64,000 bases of DNA from positions 329,001-393,000 of the forward strand of contig CAJHZI010000533.1 of the NCBI GenBank assembly GCA_905160935.1, given 5' to 3'. Shown piece after piece: positions 17,994 to 27,965 of this stretch. Numbering within the stretch: the first letter of the stretch is position 1; each line of letters begins with the position of its first letter. Position numbers and translations under genes: made by a program. The notes under the pieces are model-generated. The model did not search any database and was not told the origin of the DNA. It saw nothing but the letters and a program-made list of their open reading frames with translations. Origin of the DNA: Enchytraeus crypticus. Lineage: Eukaryota > Annelida > Clitellata > Enchytraeida > Enchytraeidae.

Positions 17994-19007
17994 AGCAAGG
18001 TTTGGACTCGGTCATTCAAAAAACTTAAAGAAGGGTTCAATTTAAATTTTTGTAATCGAAAACAAAAATTTAAATCTGGACCCTTTGAAGATCTTGCAGA
18101 AGAATTACATAAACCTGTTAGAAGAAAGTTCGAGAAAAGGAAAGTAGAAGTGTACACTGTAGATGATATTTGGGGTGCAGATTTAGTTGACATGAAGGAA
18201 TGGAGACAGATAAATTATGGATATAAATACATGTTAAATGTTATTGACGTATATTCAAAATATGCATGGAGTGTACCGTTGAAAGATAAGAGGGGTGACA
18301 CTGTCACTGAAGCCTTTAAATATATAGTTAAGGAATCGGGTAGGTGTCCTAGACATATATGGGTAGACCAAGGTTTAGAATTTTATAATAAAAATATGGA
18401 TCAGTGGTTAGAGGAAAATAACATTAATAGATATTCTACTTATGGAGAACATAAATCGTGTGTTGTTGAACGGTTTAATAGAACGTTAAAAGAAAAGATG
18501 TGGAAAAGGTTTACAGCAGAAAATACTAGGAACTGGGTTGATATGTTTGATAGATTAATTACTGAATATAATAATACGGTTCATAGTACTACAGGTATGA
18601 CTCCTGCTAAATGCAGTAAATTGAAAAGTGTAGAAATTTGTACACAAGAGAAACCTGTCAAGAAACCTAAATTTAAAGTTGGGGATAGAGTAAGAATTAG
18701 TCGAATAAAAGGTGACTTTGAAAAAGGTTATATACCAAATTGGTCTGAAGCTATATACGTAGTACATGTAGTAAAACAAACTAGGCCTATAACTTATGTT
18801 TTAAAAGATATGAGGGGTGAGGTATTAGAGGGTAGTTTTTATGAACAAGAACTACAGAAAACTAATCAAGAAACTTACAGAATAGAAAAAGTACTACAAA
18901 AGAAAAAAATTAACAATGCTGAGCATGCATTAGTTAAGTGGATGGGTTATAGCGATAAGTTTAACGAGTGGATACCAGTTAAAAATTTGTATAGGCCTAA
19001 TATATAG
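17994..19007 (+). CDS. INT: DDE integrase with C-terminal chromodomain (no AUG seen)
   Basis: Retroviral-type integrase that would insert the element. Counting from the GTG codon at 18150, catalytic acids are D11 (WGADLVDM), D73 (WVDQGLEF) and E107 (VVERFNRTLK). The core is followed by an SH3-like basic region (KPKFKVGDRVRISRIKGDF) and a chromodomain (about 241-280: YRIEKVLQKK, ALVKWMGYSDKFNEWIP). Chromodomains in integrases read histone marks and steer insertion. The frame is open from 17994, and the segment before 18150 (ELHKPVRRKF) looks conserved, but the first ATG is at 18192, past the first catalytic Asp. A spliced leader, a frameshift from the upstream gene, or loss of the start are alternatives. 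Confidence 0.9.
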   Translation, partial: SKVWTRSFKKLKEGFNLNFCNRKQKFKSGPFEDLAEELHKPVRRKFEKRKVEVYTVDDIWGADLVDMKEWRQINYGYKYMLNVIDVYSKYAWSVPLKDKRGDTVTEAFKYIVKESGRCPRHIWVDQGLEFYNKNMDQWLEENNINRYSTYGEHKSCVVERFNRTLKEKMWKRFTAENTRNWVDMFDRLITEYNNTVHSTTGMTPAKCSKLKSVEICTQEKPVKKPKFKVGDRVRISRIKGDFEKGYIPNWSEAIYVVHVVKQTRPITYVLKDMRGEVLEGSFYEQELQKTNQETYRIEKVLQKKKINNAEHALVKWMGYSDKFNEWIPVKNLYRPNI

Positions 19008-19249
19008 AACACATTTTGTATTACGCAGCATGCTGCATTAACAATTATTATATAGCTGCATGCTGTAATAATCACATTACAGGAGATTAGATACTTTACA
19101 TAAAGCGTAAAACTCGCAACATCGAGCACTATGGCAAATAAAAGATACCCAATCCAATAGCCCTTGGTCGATGGATACCTACATTTAAATATCGTGTGCC
19201 TAAAACTGTTAACTATTTTAAATAAAAAGTTAAAAAAATTGAAAAAACT

Positions 19250-19355
19250 AAAAGAGGACCACCGCCGCAGTCGGAATTGAACTCAGGCCGAATACTACTG
19301 CCACTAGTATCCATTGGCTTGGTCGCTAAACCACTACGCTACGGGGCCCCCTCTG
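19250..19355 (-). other. tRNA-like sequence inside the element
   Basis: On the minus strand: a perfect A-box match TAGCGTAGTGG (19331-19341), a B-box-like GAGTTCAATTCC (19273-19284), a 6-bp stem with 7-nt loop GTGGCAG where an anticodon arm would lie (a GGC triplet follows U33), an outer stem of about 6 bp, and a T-run terminator. Extra bases between the D-like and anticodon-like arms and a weak T stem mean it is not a canonical tRNA. A captured tRNA pseudogene or a tRNA-derived SINE are both possible. Confidence 0.5.
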
Positions 19356-19732
19356 TATACAGTGTAATAACAGCGATATTTGAAGACTAGTTGCCTGTTA
19401 CAAAATGTCGCGGCATTTTTGAAATACAATATATATAACTTTCACACTTTTGAAGTTATCAAGAATTAATTCACATTAATTGTTTAATGTTTATTCGTGT
19501 TTGCAAAACTTGTAATATAATGCGTAAATAATATATTATAATAATAAGTTATTAATTATTAATATTATTTAATAATGCATTTCTAATCATGAGATGTCAC
19601 TAACAACTTCCATTAAAAAAGTGTTCCCACATATTTGAATGATACTCGTTATATTTGGTATTAGAGATTATTATTATCGATGTTGTGTAGTTTAATTATA
19701 AATATTACACGTTATATTTTAACTTAGAGTCC

Positions 19733-19845
19733 AGTAGATACATGGTACCTTCAGGGGAGAAACTCTTAAAATCCTAATTTGAGTGAGCGTGGTGAGCGAA
19801 AATTAGGATTTTAAGAGTTTGTGTACTGAAGGTACCATATATCTA

Positions 19846-19847
<2 letters not shown>
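19733..19847 (-). repeat. Right terminal inverted repeat with internal palindrome
   Basis: 115 bp, the reverse complement of the left repeat with four differences, and with the same palindromic architecture: outer arms, small asymmetric bulge (GGGAG against GTGTA), 21-nt perfect inner arms, 19-nt loop. Followed directly by (TA)n flanking DNA. Confidence 0.95.
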
Positions 19848-19893
<46 letters not shown>

Positions 19894-20057
19894 TTTATAA
19901 TATATAAATATTATATATAGTATAATATATATATAATATATATATAATATATATATAATATATATATGTATATATATATTATTAATATATAATATATATA
20001 TAATATATAATAAATTTATAATATATATATAATATATAGCTTAATATAATATATATA

Positions 20058-20137
<80 letters not shown>

Positions 20138-20165
20138 CTTACATATTATATAGATATATAATTAT
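19848..20165. repeat. (TA)n-rich tract
   Basis: Simple and interrupted TA/TAAT repeats immediately right of the Polinton; no coding potential. Confidence 0.95.
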
Positions 20166-20239
20166 TTAAACGGCATAGATTTTTTTAAATTTAGGTTTCT
20201 TGCAAGTTTAGAGTTAGTGCGTTGGTACAAAGAGACAGC

Positions 20240-20715
20240 TGTTAAGGAATGCATTATGAAATAGATAGAAAAGTTGGATATGAATACGCGGACATGAAGT
20301 CTAAAGACAGACACAAAGACAAAGACAGTGAAAACCTTGGTTTTGGGCGACGCTATTGTATGGATGTGAAACGTGGACTTTAAGAAGGAAGATATTAGGA
20401 AAATAAAGGTATTGGAAATGTGGATTTAGAGAAGAATGGAGTGGATTAGCTGACTCAAAAGATTACAATGAGGAAGATCTGGAGAAAGTTGGTTCATATA
20501 GACAGTTGATAAGTGTATTAAGAAATAGGAAGAAGAGTTGGATAGGACACATTCTAAGGCGGGGAGAAGTCTATTAAAAGAGGTCATAGAAGATAGAATG
20601 GATGGAATAAGAGGCAGAGACAGACCGAGATTAGATTTGTTAGGTGATTTAGAGACCCACTCATATGCGGACACGAAGAGCAAAGCGGAAGACCGAGAAG
20701 GCCTAATTTATTACT
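20240..20715 (+). pseudogene. LINE 3' fragment, same family as 48411-51830
   Basis: Degraded RT C-terminal region. Frames read LLSNR-type text, ISWADS, RNRKKSWIGHILRRGE, DRMDGIRGRDRPRLDLL and THSYADTKSKAEDRE, the tail region of the LINE family seen at 51600-51830. Several stops. A 5'-truncated dead copy. Confidence 0.75.
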
Positions 20716-20753
20716 CACGCAACTTATTTGTAACGAATGAATATTACCCATGA

Positions 20754-21640
20754 GTTACTATGCAAATGTATAACTTTGTATGACTAAATCTATTTAATAT
20801 TATAATTTAATAATTATCTACTTGAATAATATTTTTGCCAATTTTTCTCTAATTCGGTATTAGATTAAACTTGGTGAAAGTGCAACTAGTTGATTTTGTG
20901 CTAATGTACTGTTGAGTGATGAGGGAGACAGAAGTATATTACTTTTACAAATTAATTAAATTACTCATTAAATTACTTAATAAATTACTTTTATACTTAA
21001 CTGTTTTTCGTGCATTACGATGCTTTAAACTGTTTAATTGAACTCTAATTTAGCGAGATAGTAAGAAAGCCTAGCATACAATTGAGAAACTTCATTGCAC
21101 CAACTTTATGTTAACATGCGAGATGAATAGTGCTATCCACTATTTATCGGCGTTAATTATGAATCGTTATTAATATTGTGCGCTAGTTTAACTCAATATG
21201 AGCGGGCTAAGGTATAAGTTATGATGATGCAATGTTGCAGTGATGAAAGAGAAGTTTATGGTTCACTGAAGTCACTGCTCGAGAACGCTCTGTTTAACAG
21301 GCCGTCCACTGCTGTTGTTGAAATCCATATTGATAATAATCTTGCACAACCTGATGACAACACATGGGTTTAGTATAGGAATTTAGAATATACTGAAACA
21401 GAGAGAACTATATGTTTACTACATAATCAACTCGACACCACATGCATACATACCAACCCATAATTGTTATAAAATTAAATTCTTAGTAATACGAGTTTTC
21501 AAATAGTTCGCAAAATTATGAGTAACAGCCAAGACGATTATGAATATATTTGTTAATGCATATCAGCATACGAATAATAAAAAACTTTTGTATTATTGAG
21601 AAGTTCTATTGCCATAGTAGGCCTAATAGTAATAGCAATA
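20754..21640. other. No feature seen
   Basis: AT-rich, no protein-like frame, no inverted repeat that I can support. Confidence 0.5.
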
Positions 21641-21740
21641 ATAATAATAGCAATAATAATAATAATAATATTAATAAGAAATTTTTTTAAATGCCCTGGG
21701 CTGTATAAGGCCCTGGGCTAAAATATAAGGTAAAAATAAT

Positions 21741-21775
<35 letters not shown>

Positions 21776-21800
21776 ATATTAATAGTAATAATAATAACAA
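21640..21800. repeat. (AAT)n microsatellite
   Basis: Blocks of AATAAT interrupted by a GC-richer piece containing two GGGCT(A/G)TAT-like copies. Confidence 0.85.
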
Positions 21801-21824
21801 ACAGTGCAATAACACTTAGCAGTC

Positions 21825-21948
21825 TGCTTCAGCAATTCTTTTGAGCAGCTAAATGACCTCGTGTAACCGCGAGGTTATTCAACACGTAGGGCCTATAGCT
21901 CGAATCGTTTTTTTTGTCAAACCTCGGGTTCTTTACACCCGGGGTAAA
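21825..21948 (+). repeat. R2-like LINE 3' tail, isolated copy
   Basis: Divergent match to the 3' tail at 3093-3204, including the GGTTCTTTACACC...GGGGTAAA end. It has no coding sequence upstream, only AAT repeats. Confidence 0.75.
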
Positions 21949-21949
21949 A

Positions 21950-22390
21950 AGTAATCCTAAATTACTTTTACGAAGAGCTCATTTTTCGCTCCGAATTAGA
22001 TATCGAACTATGTCTCTTTGGGTGATTTGGATCCAAAACACTACTTCATCAGGCCTACAAGGTATTTTAATTTCGTGAAAATTCATTTTGATTTAGCTGC
22101 GACTTTCGAACATGATGCAGGTAACTTATTCAACGATATAAACTTGAACGTTGCTTTAAATCCTATATGAATTAATATATTTAGTTGATATCTAAACGCC
22201 TATCTTATTTTAATTAAAAGTTGTATTCCTGATATTTTTGAGGACATATAATTTATTTAATACCCCTTGTATCGAAGAATGTGTGCATAATCGAGAATGT
22301 GTAGGTAGTATGATTGACTTGTATAGGCATATTAATCTGAATTTTTAAATATACTTCGCTTTATGTATATAACCAAGAATGATTTAACTT

Positions 22391-22441
<51 letters not shown>

Positions 22442-23500
22442 ATATATAATAAGCCTACGTTTCATTCGAAGTCTTAGTTTTATATAATAATAATTTAAGA
22501 ACATTATTGTTGAAAACCTTAGGTTTATTCTTATACTGTTATAATTTAAGAACATTAATGTTGAAACCTTTAAGCCCATCAGGGTTAAGGTTAGGGTTAG
22601 TAGGGTAATTTAAGTGCATGGAAGTTTCATGTACATTTACTATTTGACCGTTGGTATTCTACTGTTGCGAATTAACTACCTGTCGTAGTTTTTCACAAGC
22701 CTTCGGTTGACAACTTCTTATTACAGTTTTCTATTCCACTTAGTTACGTTGATACATTATTATAATCCAGAGTGCATGGCTTCCTTTTGCTTTACATTTC
22801 CATATATGGTCTTCGAGTGGCTGTTACGGCCTAGGTTTAGTTATTAATTACTGTTGCCTGTACCTTGGGGCTACATAGCAGTTTTAGACTGAGAGTTTAA
22901 AATCAGTTTCCATAGTGAGTTCTAGTGGGGAGTTTGAGTCGAGCAGTCACCATGGCCAGTTACTATGAGAAGTTACCATGAGAAGTTACCACGTAGCGGT
23001 CGACGAGTGAAGACTGAAACTAAGCAACACTCGTAACGGTAACTGTAGTTTTGTAGTGTAACTTGAATTTTAAAGTGACCTTATGGAACGGTAACGATAA
23101 CGGTAACTGTAACTGTTATTTAATTTTCGCTTTATTTGATATTAAACTGCGTCGTTTCTGAACTTTTATTATTATTATATCAGTTATCTCTGTTTGTCGC
23201 CTCTTTGCTTAAGCTTTAACTCTACTGTACTTCGATGGTGAACTTGAACTTAAGCGGACTTTAAGGTTTTTGTAATATTATTATTTTCGTATGAATGTAT
23301 GTATGCTTGAAACTGGTATTAATTTAATATTTTATTTCAATTGAGTTGATTTCTTATCTCTTCTCAGAATTTGTTATGTAACTCTGAGCGGATGCAACCT
23401 GGACACTTTTAGGAAACAACCCATCCTTCGCGTTTCTTCTGGGATTCGAACCTTATTTCCTTTTCACTTTTCGATTTGAAGTTCTCTTTTACAACTTTTC
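21950..23500. other. No gene seen; (TA)n at 22398-22450
   Basis: AT-rich. A short TTAGGGTTAG string near 22585 is too brief to be telomeric. Positions 22950-23100 contain CGGTAAC-type short repeats (GGTAACGATAACGGTAACTG). The ORF at 23519-23716 (65 codons) has no recognisable domain. Confidence 0.5.
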
Positions 23501-23919
23501 CTTTCAATATAGGGCGTCTTGGACCCCCAACACTATATTGTTACTGAAGGCATTAAATGGATTATTATAGTTAGAAGAGTTTATAGAAGAGGAACTAGAG
23601 AATTAGAAAGTTGTATTTACGTCAGAGACATGCCGGCAACATATATCACCAAATTCTATACATGTAAATACCCAATCATAAAAGGTAATGTAAATAAATT
23701 TTGTTTCAATTTTTAAATTCAATTCAATTTGTAGATTCAAGCATTCGATTGAATCAACTAAGGAAATGATGCACTTTTCTGTGTTTGTATTTTAAATAAA
23801 TTTGCCAGTCTATAAAGTGCTAGTTGGTGCCATTGAGATCACGCAGACAGTGCAAGCATACTAAGCTGCTAAATATGCTTCTCTAGTGCTATGCATTGGT
23901 AAACATTATTGTTTTTCAG

Positions 23920-24160
23920 GGAATGACGCCCCTGCCCATTAAATGCTATTCCAAGCCGAGGAAGGCGTAGTGGGCCCACCTCGTCATATGCAGGACCCCC
24001 AAGAATAATGGTATATCAGACGAATGTTATAAATAATTTAAAGATCCACTCGTATGTTGACATGAAGAGAAAAACGGAAGATAGAGATGAGTTGAGGCGT
24101 TATATACCATGGACCTGCCAGTAGGCAGTACACTGAGAGAGAGAGAGAGAGAGAGAGAAA
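23920..24160 (+). repeat. Dispersed repeat (LINE 3' tail), copy A
   Basis: Matches 42475-42680: shared AATGACGCCCCTGCCCA at the left, then CTCGTATGTTGACATGAAGAGAAAAAC-type text encoding the SYVDMKRKTEDR tail of the LINE family at 51830-51920. Ends in (GA)n. Confidence 0.75.
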
Positions 24161-24254
24161 GTGCTATGCATGGCCTCTGACATGGCCTTCCGTTCAAAAA
24201 TTAACTTTAACTAAAAAGAAATTAATAATAATAATAAATAATAAAGTTTTAACG

Positions 24255-24500
24255 TACGTTTTCTCATCCAGGGATGATGTCAAGGACGTCCCCAACAGCA
24301 CACATTTCTACATATCAGTTCACCCATACCAATCTGCAAAAGAAATGTGCTGAGGAGAAGTAAGGTCCTAAACGAATGCCAGTCCGGTGATCAAAAAATG
24401 GTCAGGGTAGATTGATTATGTCTATGATGGGAAAAGGTAAGTCTTAGCTTGCTAGAGAATGTTGAAAGAGAAAAACAAGAGCGAAGATTAGCAGGTAAAG
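24255..24500 (+). repeat. Dispersed repeat shared with 34735-34990
   Basis: Similar text in both: CTCATCCAGGGATGATGT-like start, GCTGAGGAGAAG, CCAGTCCGGTGAT, GAGCGAAGAT. Family not recognised. Confidence 0.6.
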
Positions 24501-25390
24501 AGTTCTAGATTGTGGGTGCATTAATTATTAAAACAATGCAAGATTATAAAGAAATTCAACTTTAACTTTCATTGTATTTTATTATAATGTATTGTATTGA
24601 ATTCAACACAACATAAATCGGCTCATCACGTAAGAAACATATGAACAACTCCTTGGTTTAACCACAAACAATCAGTAGAGTAGTCTACGAAATATATTCA
24701 AAAGCGCATTGTTATGCATAAAAACACAGTAGAGATAAAATAACACGATTTGACGGGATAGGGCTTATGTAGCGGAGGTAATAATAAAGCGTTTGTTTAA
24801 CTTCTGCGTATGAAATATAGAAATTGACATAAATAATACATTATTTAAACTGGTGCCAGCTACCAGGTTTTGGTTGGATTTTACGAATGAGAGGTTCGCT
24901 TCGCTTATTCTTATTCAGCTAAAACCTTTCCCGTTCCATTACGATATTATTTATCACTTCAAACGATGCATCCATTATTTTTTGAGGTCGAAGCAGACTT
25001 TAGATCACAGGAAGTTTTGAATTAGGCTTGTTTGTAAATGTGTCTTGCACTTGACTTGTGGAGTGCTCTCTAACCTGTCTGCTAGGTGGTCTGTCTACGC
25101 TAACCTGGCTCAAAACTGATGCAGCGACAAGGATTAATGTACATGTATACATAAAATAGATCGTAAATGTTTTATTATAGATAATAATAAGTTATAATTT
25201 ATTATTAGTATAACAGAGTGAGAACAGGCGGCCTCAAAAGCATGAATTGGTAATGTAATAGATCCTAAAGAATAGGAAAAGTCTCAGTGTAAACCATTAC
25301 GCTCAACAGATGAGTCGTATTCTGAATCGAATGCATCATCTATTAAGTAAGGAAAAAGAATTTCAATTTTTTTCTATTAGAGCAAATTCC
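24500..25390. other. No feature seen
   Basis: AT-rich DNA without supported coding frame or repeat structure. Confidence 0.45.
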
Positions 25391-25392
25391 GT

Positions 25393-26790
25393 AGTTTTTC
25401 TATTAGAGCGTCATATTCTGCTTTTAGCCGAGAGTCCCATCGTAAAACTATCCAACATCCTTGGGGTCACAACGTCAAGGTGAGTTCCAGATCTACTGGT
25501 TCTAGCCCTGTCAAGCCCAGCAAACCTTCGGGAGGATCCATTTCGTCCTAACCTATACGCTGAGAGTATAGAATAAAAAACTCCTTCAGGATGCAACCTT
25601 GATGCAACCTATCCAGAGCATATCGTTGTCTACTCTACACTATACACAGATGTTGATGAGACCGTCCAAATTTCACTCAAGCTGTTGAGAGGACTCGATA
25701 TGAATCAAGCCTCGATGAAATTCGTTAGTCTAATGTCACGTGTTACAGAGATGTGCTTAGGCCTTTTTTTTCCACCAGAAAGTTCTCTCGCCTCATCATT
25801 CTACAACACAGAGGATTCGGTAGACGCGCAGGTTGAGACACCAGATGGTCAGCATTCAGTTGAACCAGCGGAAGAATGAGAGCATCTATATCTCGCAAAT
25901 CCTGACCGGCTCTGTATCGAGCCTGTCATTATCTGAACTTGACGACGATAAACAAACAAAGAAAATAATAAAATTATTGTCATCTTTCCTTAGGATTTTC
26001 TCGGTCTGGAATCCCACCGTCGTAAACCAACGTCAATTGACTGGCAGCACACCAGATAGCCACCTCAGTGACAACAACAACAACATCTATCTCCTCAACC
26101 TCTATCGTATCACATCTACCATCAGTATAGAGGAAGAGATTTCTGACTCTACATTCACAAGAATGTCAACTTTTGCCACGAAATGGATGCCACGTACGTA
26201 CGACGACAACGATGTAAAATTTGCCTTGTTGGCGAGTACTGATATTCTATGAATTTTCAGCGAATAATGTCAACGCTAAATCTGCTAGATACCGGTTCAG
26301 CTCTCAAACCAAGAACATACCTGGAAGATGAAATGAGACAGGAAGAGAAGAGACCAATGGTTCCTGTGAGATGCTTCTAAGACAACTTACCCCTCAACTA
26401 CTCCAAGCTGGATATTTTCCATAATAATTGTATTCTTTTAGAATTATCGCTGGGTAAACGTGGAATCGATCCATACACGCTGGAGCGTGTTAAGGTTGAT
26501 TTTATTACTGTGAAGATGAAGCGGTTAGTGATAGTCAGATCTCTACCCGAGGTGACGGGATTGCGGAAGCTATATGAGAGACAAATTGATAAAAATGCTA
26601 CCTGCACTGCAGGAGATAGCTAGGCGATTTCGCCATGCAGATGTTACTTGGATCGAGGATCATGAGCACAGTATTTGTTCATCAGTCTACCGTACACCTG
26701 TGCAAGTAATCACAGCTACTGTGGCAGCTATAGAATCTGCTGCAAGGAGAGAAGCAGATAAGAAGCATGCCAGCTGCTGCAGCTGATAAA
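25393..26790 (+). pseudogene. Decayed coding stretch of unknown family
   Basis: GC and codon texture differ from the surrounding AT-rich DNA. Several protein-like segments follow one another on the plus strand in changing frames: ERHILLLAESPIVKLSNILG (25405 on), a segment with LKLLRGLDMNQASMKFVSLM (25679-25879), one ending FATKWMPRTYDDNDVKFALL (to 26252), then LDIFHNNCILLELSLGKRG with LERVKVDFITVKMKRLVIV (26409-26570), then MLPALQEIARRFRHADVTWI (26592-26786). Stops and frame changes break it. I recognise no domain; a decayed viral or host gene are both open. Confidence 0.4.
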
Positions 26791-26819
26791 TAAAAATTCA
26801 ATACGCTAAAACTCTTACA

Positions 26820-27205
26820 TCAAAGCAAGTTGCTATAATTATGTAAGCATCAACATTATCTGGAATAGCTACAAAAACATAAATGACATGTGATATAGCT
26901 ACATAAATATTAAGGCAATATGTTACTGAATAGCCAAGGAAGCATCAGCGCAAGATAATATTGCTACCGAAGCTTCAACGCAAACTGCTATAGCTTTTCA
27001 GGCATAAACGTAAGTTGCAATAGCTACTGAAGCATCAATACAAGCTGTTACAATATAACCGCTAAAGTTTAAACACAAAGTGCTATAGGTATTGAAACAT
27101 CAAAACAAGCTGGTCTAGCTTCTGAGGCTTTAACTAAAGTTGCAATAGCTACTGAAGCATGAATGCAAGTTGCCATAATTTCGGAAGCAGAGGCATAATT
27201 ACTAG
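26820..27205 (+). repeat. Degenerate 30-bp tandem repeat
   Basis: About a dozen diverged units like CAAGTTGCAATAGCTACTGA + AGCATCAATA. The period of 30 keeps frame and encodes a decapeptide of the type QVAIATEAST, so it may be the tail of the decayed gene just upstream. Later copies contain stops. Confidence 0.7.
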
Positions 27206-27710
27206 CTGCTACTGTCTGCGAAACAACTCGATGCCAAGTTGAGAGGTCCGAGGTTCGGTACCCGGTGGTTCACGAATTTTACTACACTTCTTAATTCTCT
27301 GTGCCATATGAGCATTACGAAAACGGAGATGTATTAATATTAGTGACGTCCCTACTTAGGTTTCCCGACCCAATTTAATCCGTGACTCGGGTCTTATTCG
27401 GCTCTAGTAGCCAACCCCCTAACCTAACCTAATGTATTTAAAGGCTGTCTTGTGGATGGTGGTGCTTTCTGCGACCCTGGTAGTCCCGGCGCTAATGTGT
27501 TTACCTCCGTAGAATATAAGGAAATTAGCCCTAAGCGGCAACTCGACAAATCAAATCAGATATCTAAAAAATATAATGACTCGTCTACGAGCCATAGTAC
27601 AATGTCGTGGGAAGAAGGTCCACTCCGCTTACTGCCCTCCTTACGACTCCGCCGTAGATCAGTTCATAGGAATCATCTGTCGTCTGTGGAAAGGTCCTCT
27701 AACCCACAAC

Positions 27711-27925
27711 GACGTAGTCCCGCTGGCTCGTCATGATATAGTCACACTGGCTCGTCACGATGTAGTCACGCTAGCTCGTCACGATGTAGTCACGCTGGCT
27801 CATCACGATGTAGTCTCGCCAGCTCGTCACGATGTAGTCCCGCTAGCTCTTCACGATGTAGTCACGCTGTCTCGTCACGATGTAGTCACGCTGGCTCATC
27901 ACGATGTAGTCACGCTGGCTCGTCG
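27711..27925 (+). repeat. 24-bp tandem repeat
   Basis: Nearly nine units of CACGATGTAGTCACGCTGGC + TCGT with few changes, in frame as an octapeptide ARHDVVTL. No spacers, so not CRISPR. GC-richer than its surroundings. Confidence 0.9.
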
Positions 27926-27965
27926 TTACTCAGCAGTCGGCGAGACGCCTAGACTGATGAAGTAA

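Larger units (their letters stand above)
5043..19847 (+). mobile_element. Maverick/Polinton (adintovirus-like) element, near complete
   Basis: A 14.8-kb element bounded by 115-bp terminal inverted repeats that start AGTAG and end CTACT, fitting the AG...CT ends of Polintons. Flanking hexamers are TATATT (5037-5042) and TATATA (19848-19853), a target duplication with one mismatch. It carries the diagnostic gene set: protein-primed PolB, DDE integrase, packaging ATPase, adenain-like protease, double- and single-jelly-roll capsid proteins, plus a PLA2-like gene and a tail-fibre-like gene. Genes are tightly packed with small gaps or 4-17 bp overlaps, and all run rightward except the fibre-like gene. 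Most frames are intact, so the insertion is probably fairly young. The PLA2-like gene has a frameshift, and protease and integrase lack an AUG. Confidence 0.95.

Noticed and set aside
19250-19355. Calling a functional tRNA gene
   Set aside because: The A box and anticodon-like loop are good, but extra bases between arms and a weak T stem make a canonical tRNA fold unlikely; kept only as tRNA-like.
22580-22605. Telomere-like GGTTAGGGTTAG string
   Set aside because: Only about two units and not repeated; chance or generic repeat text.
27711-27925. Possible CRISPR-like array
   Set aside because: The 24-bp units are contiguous with no unique spacers, and the genome is eukaryotic; it is a minisatellite.
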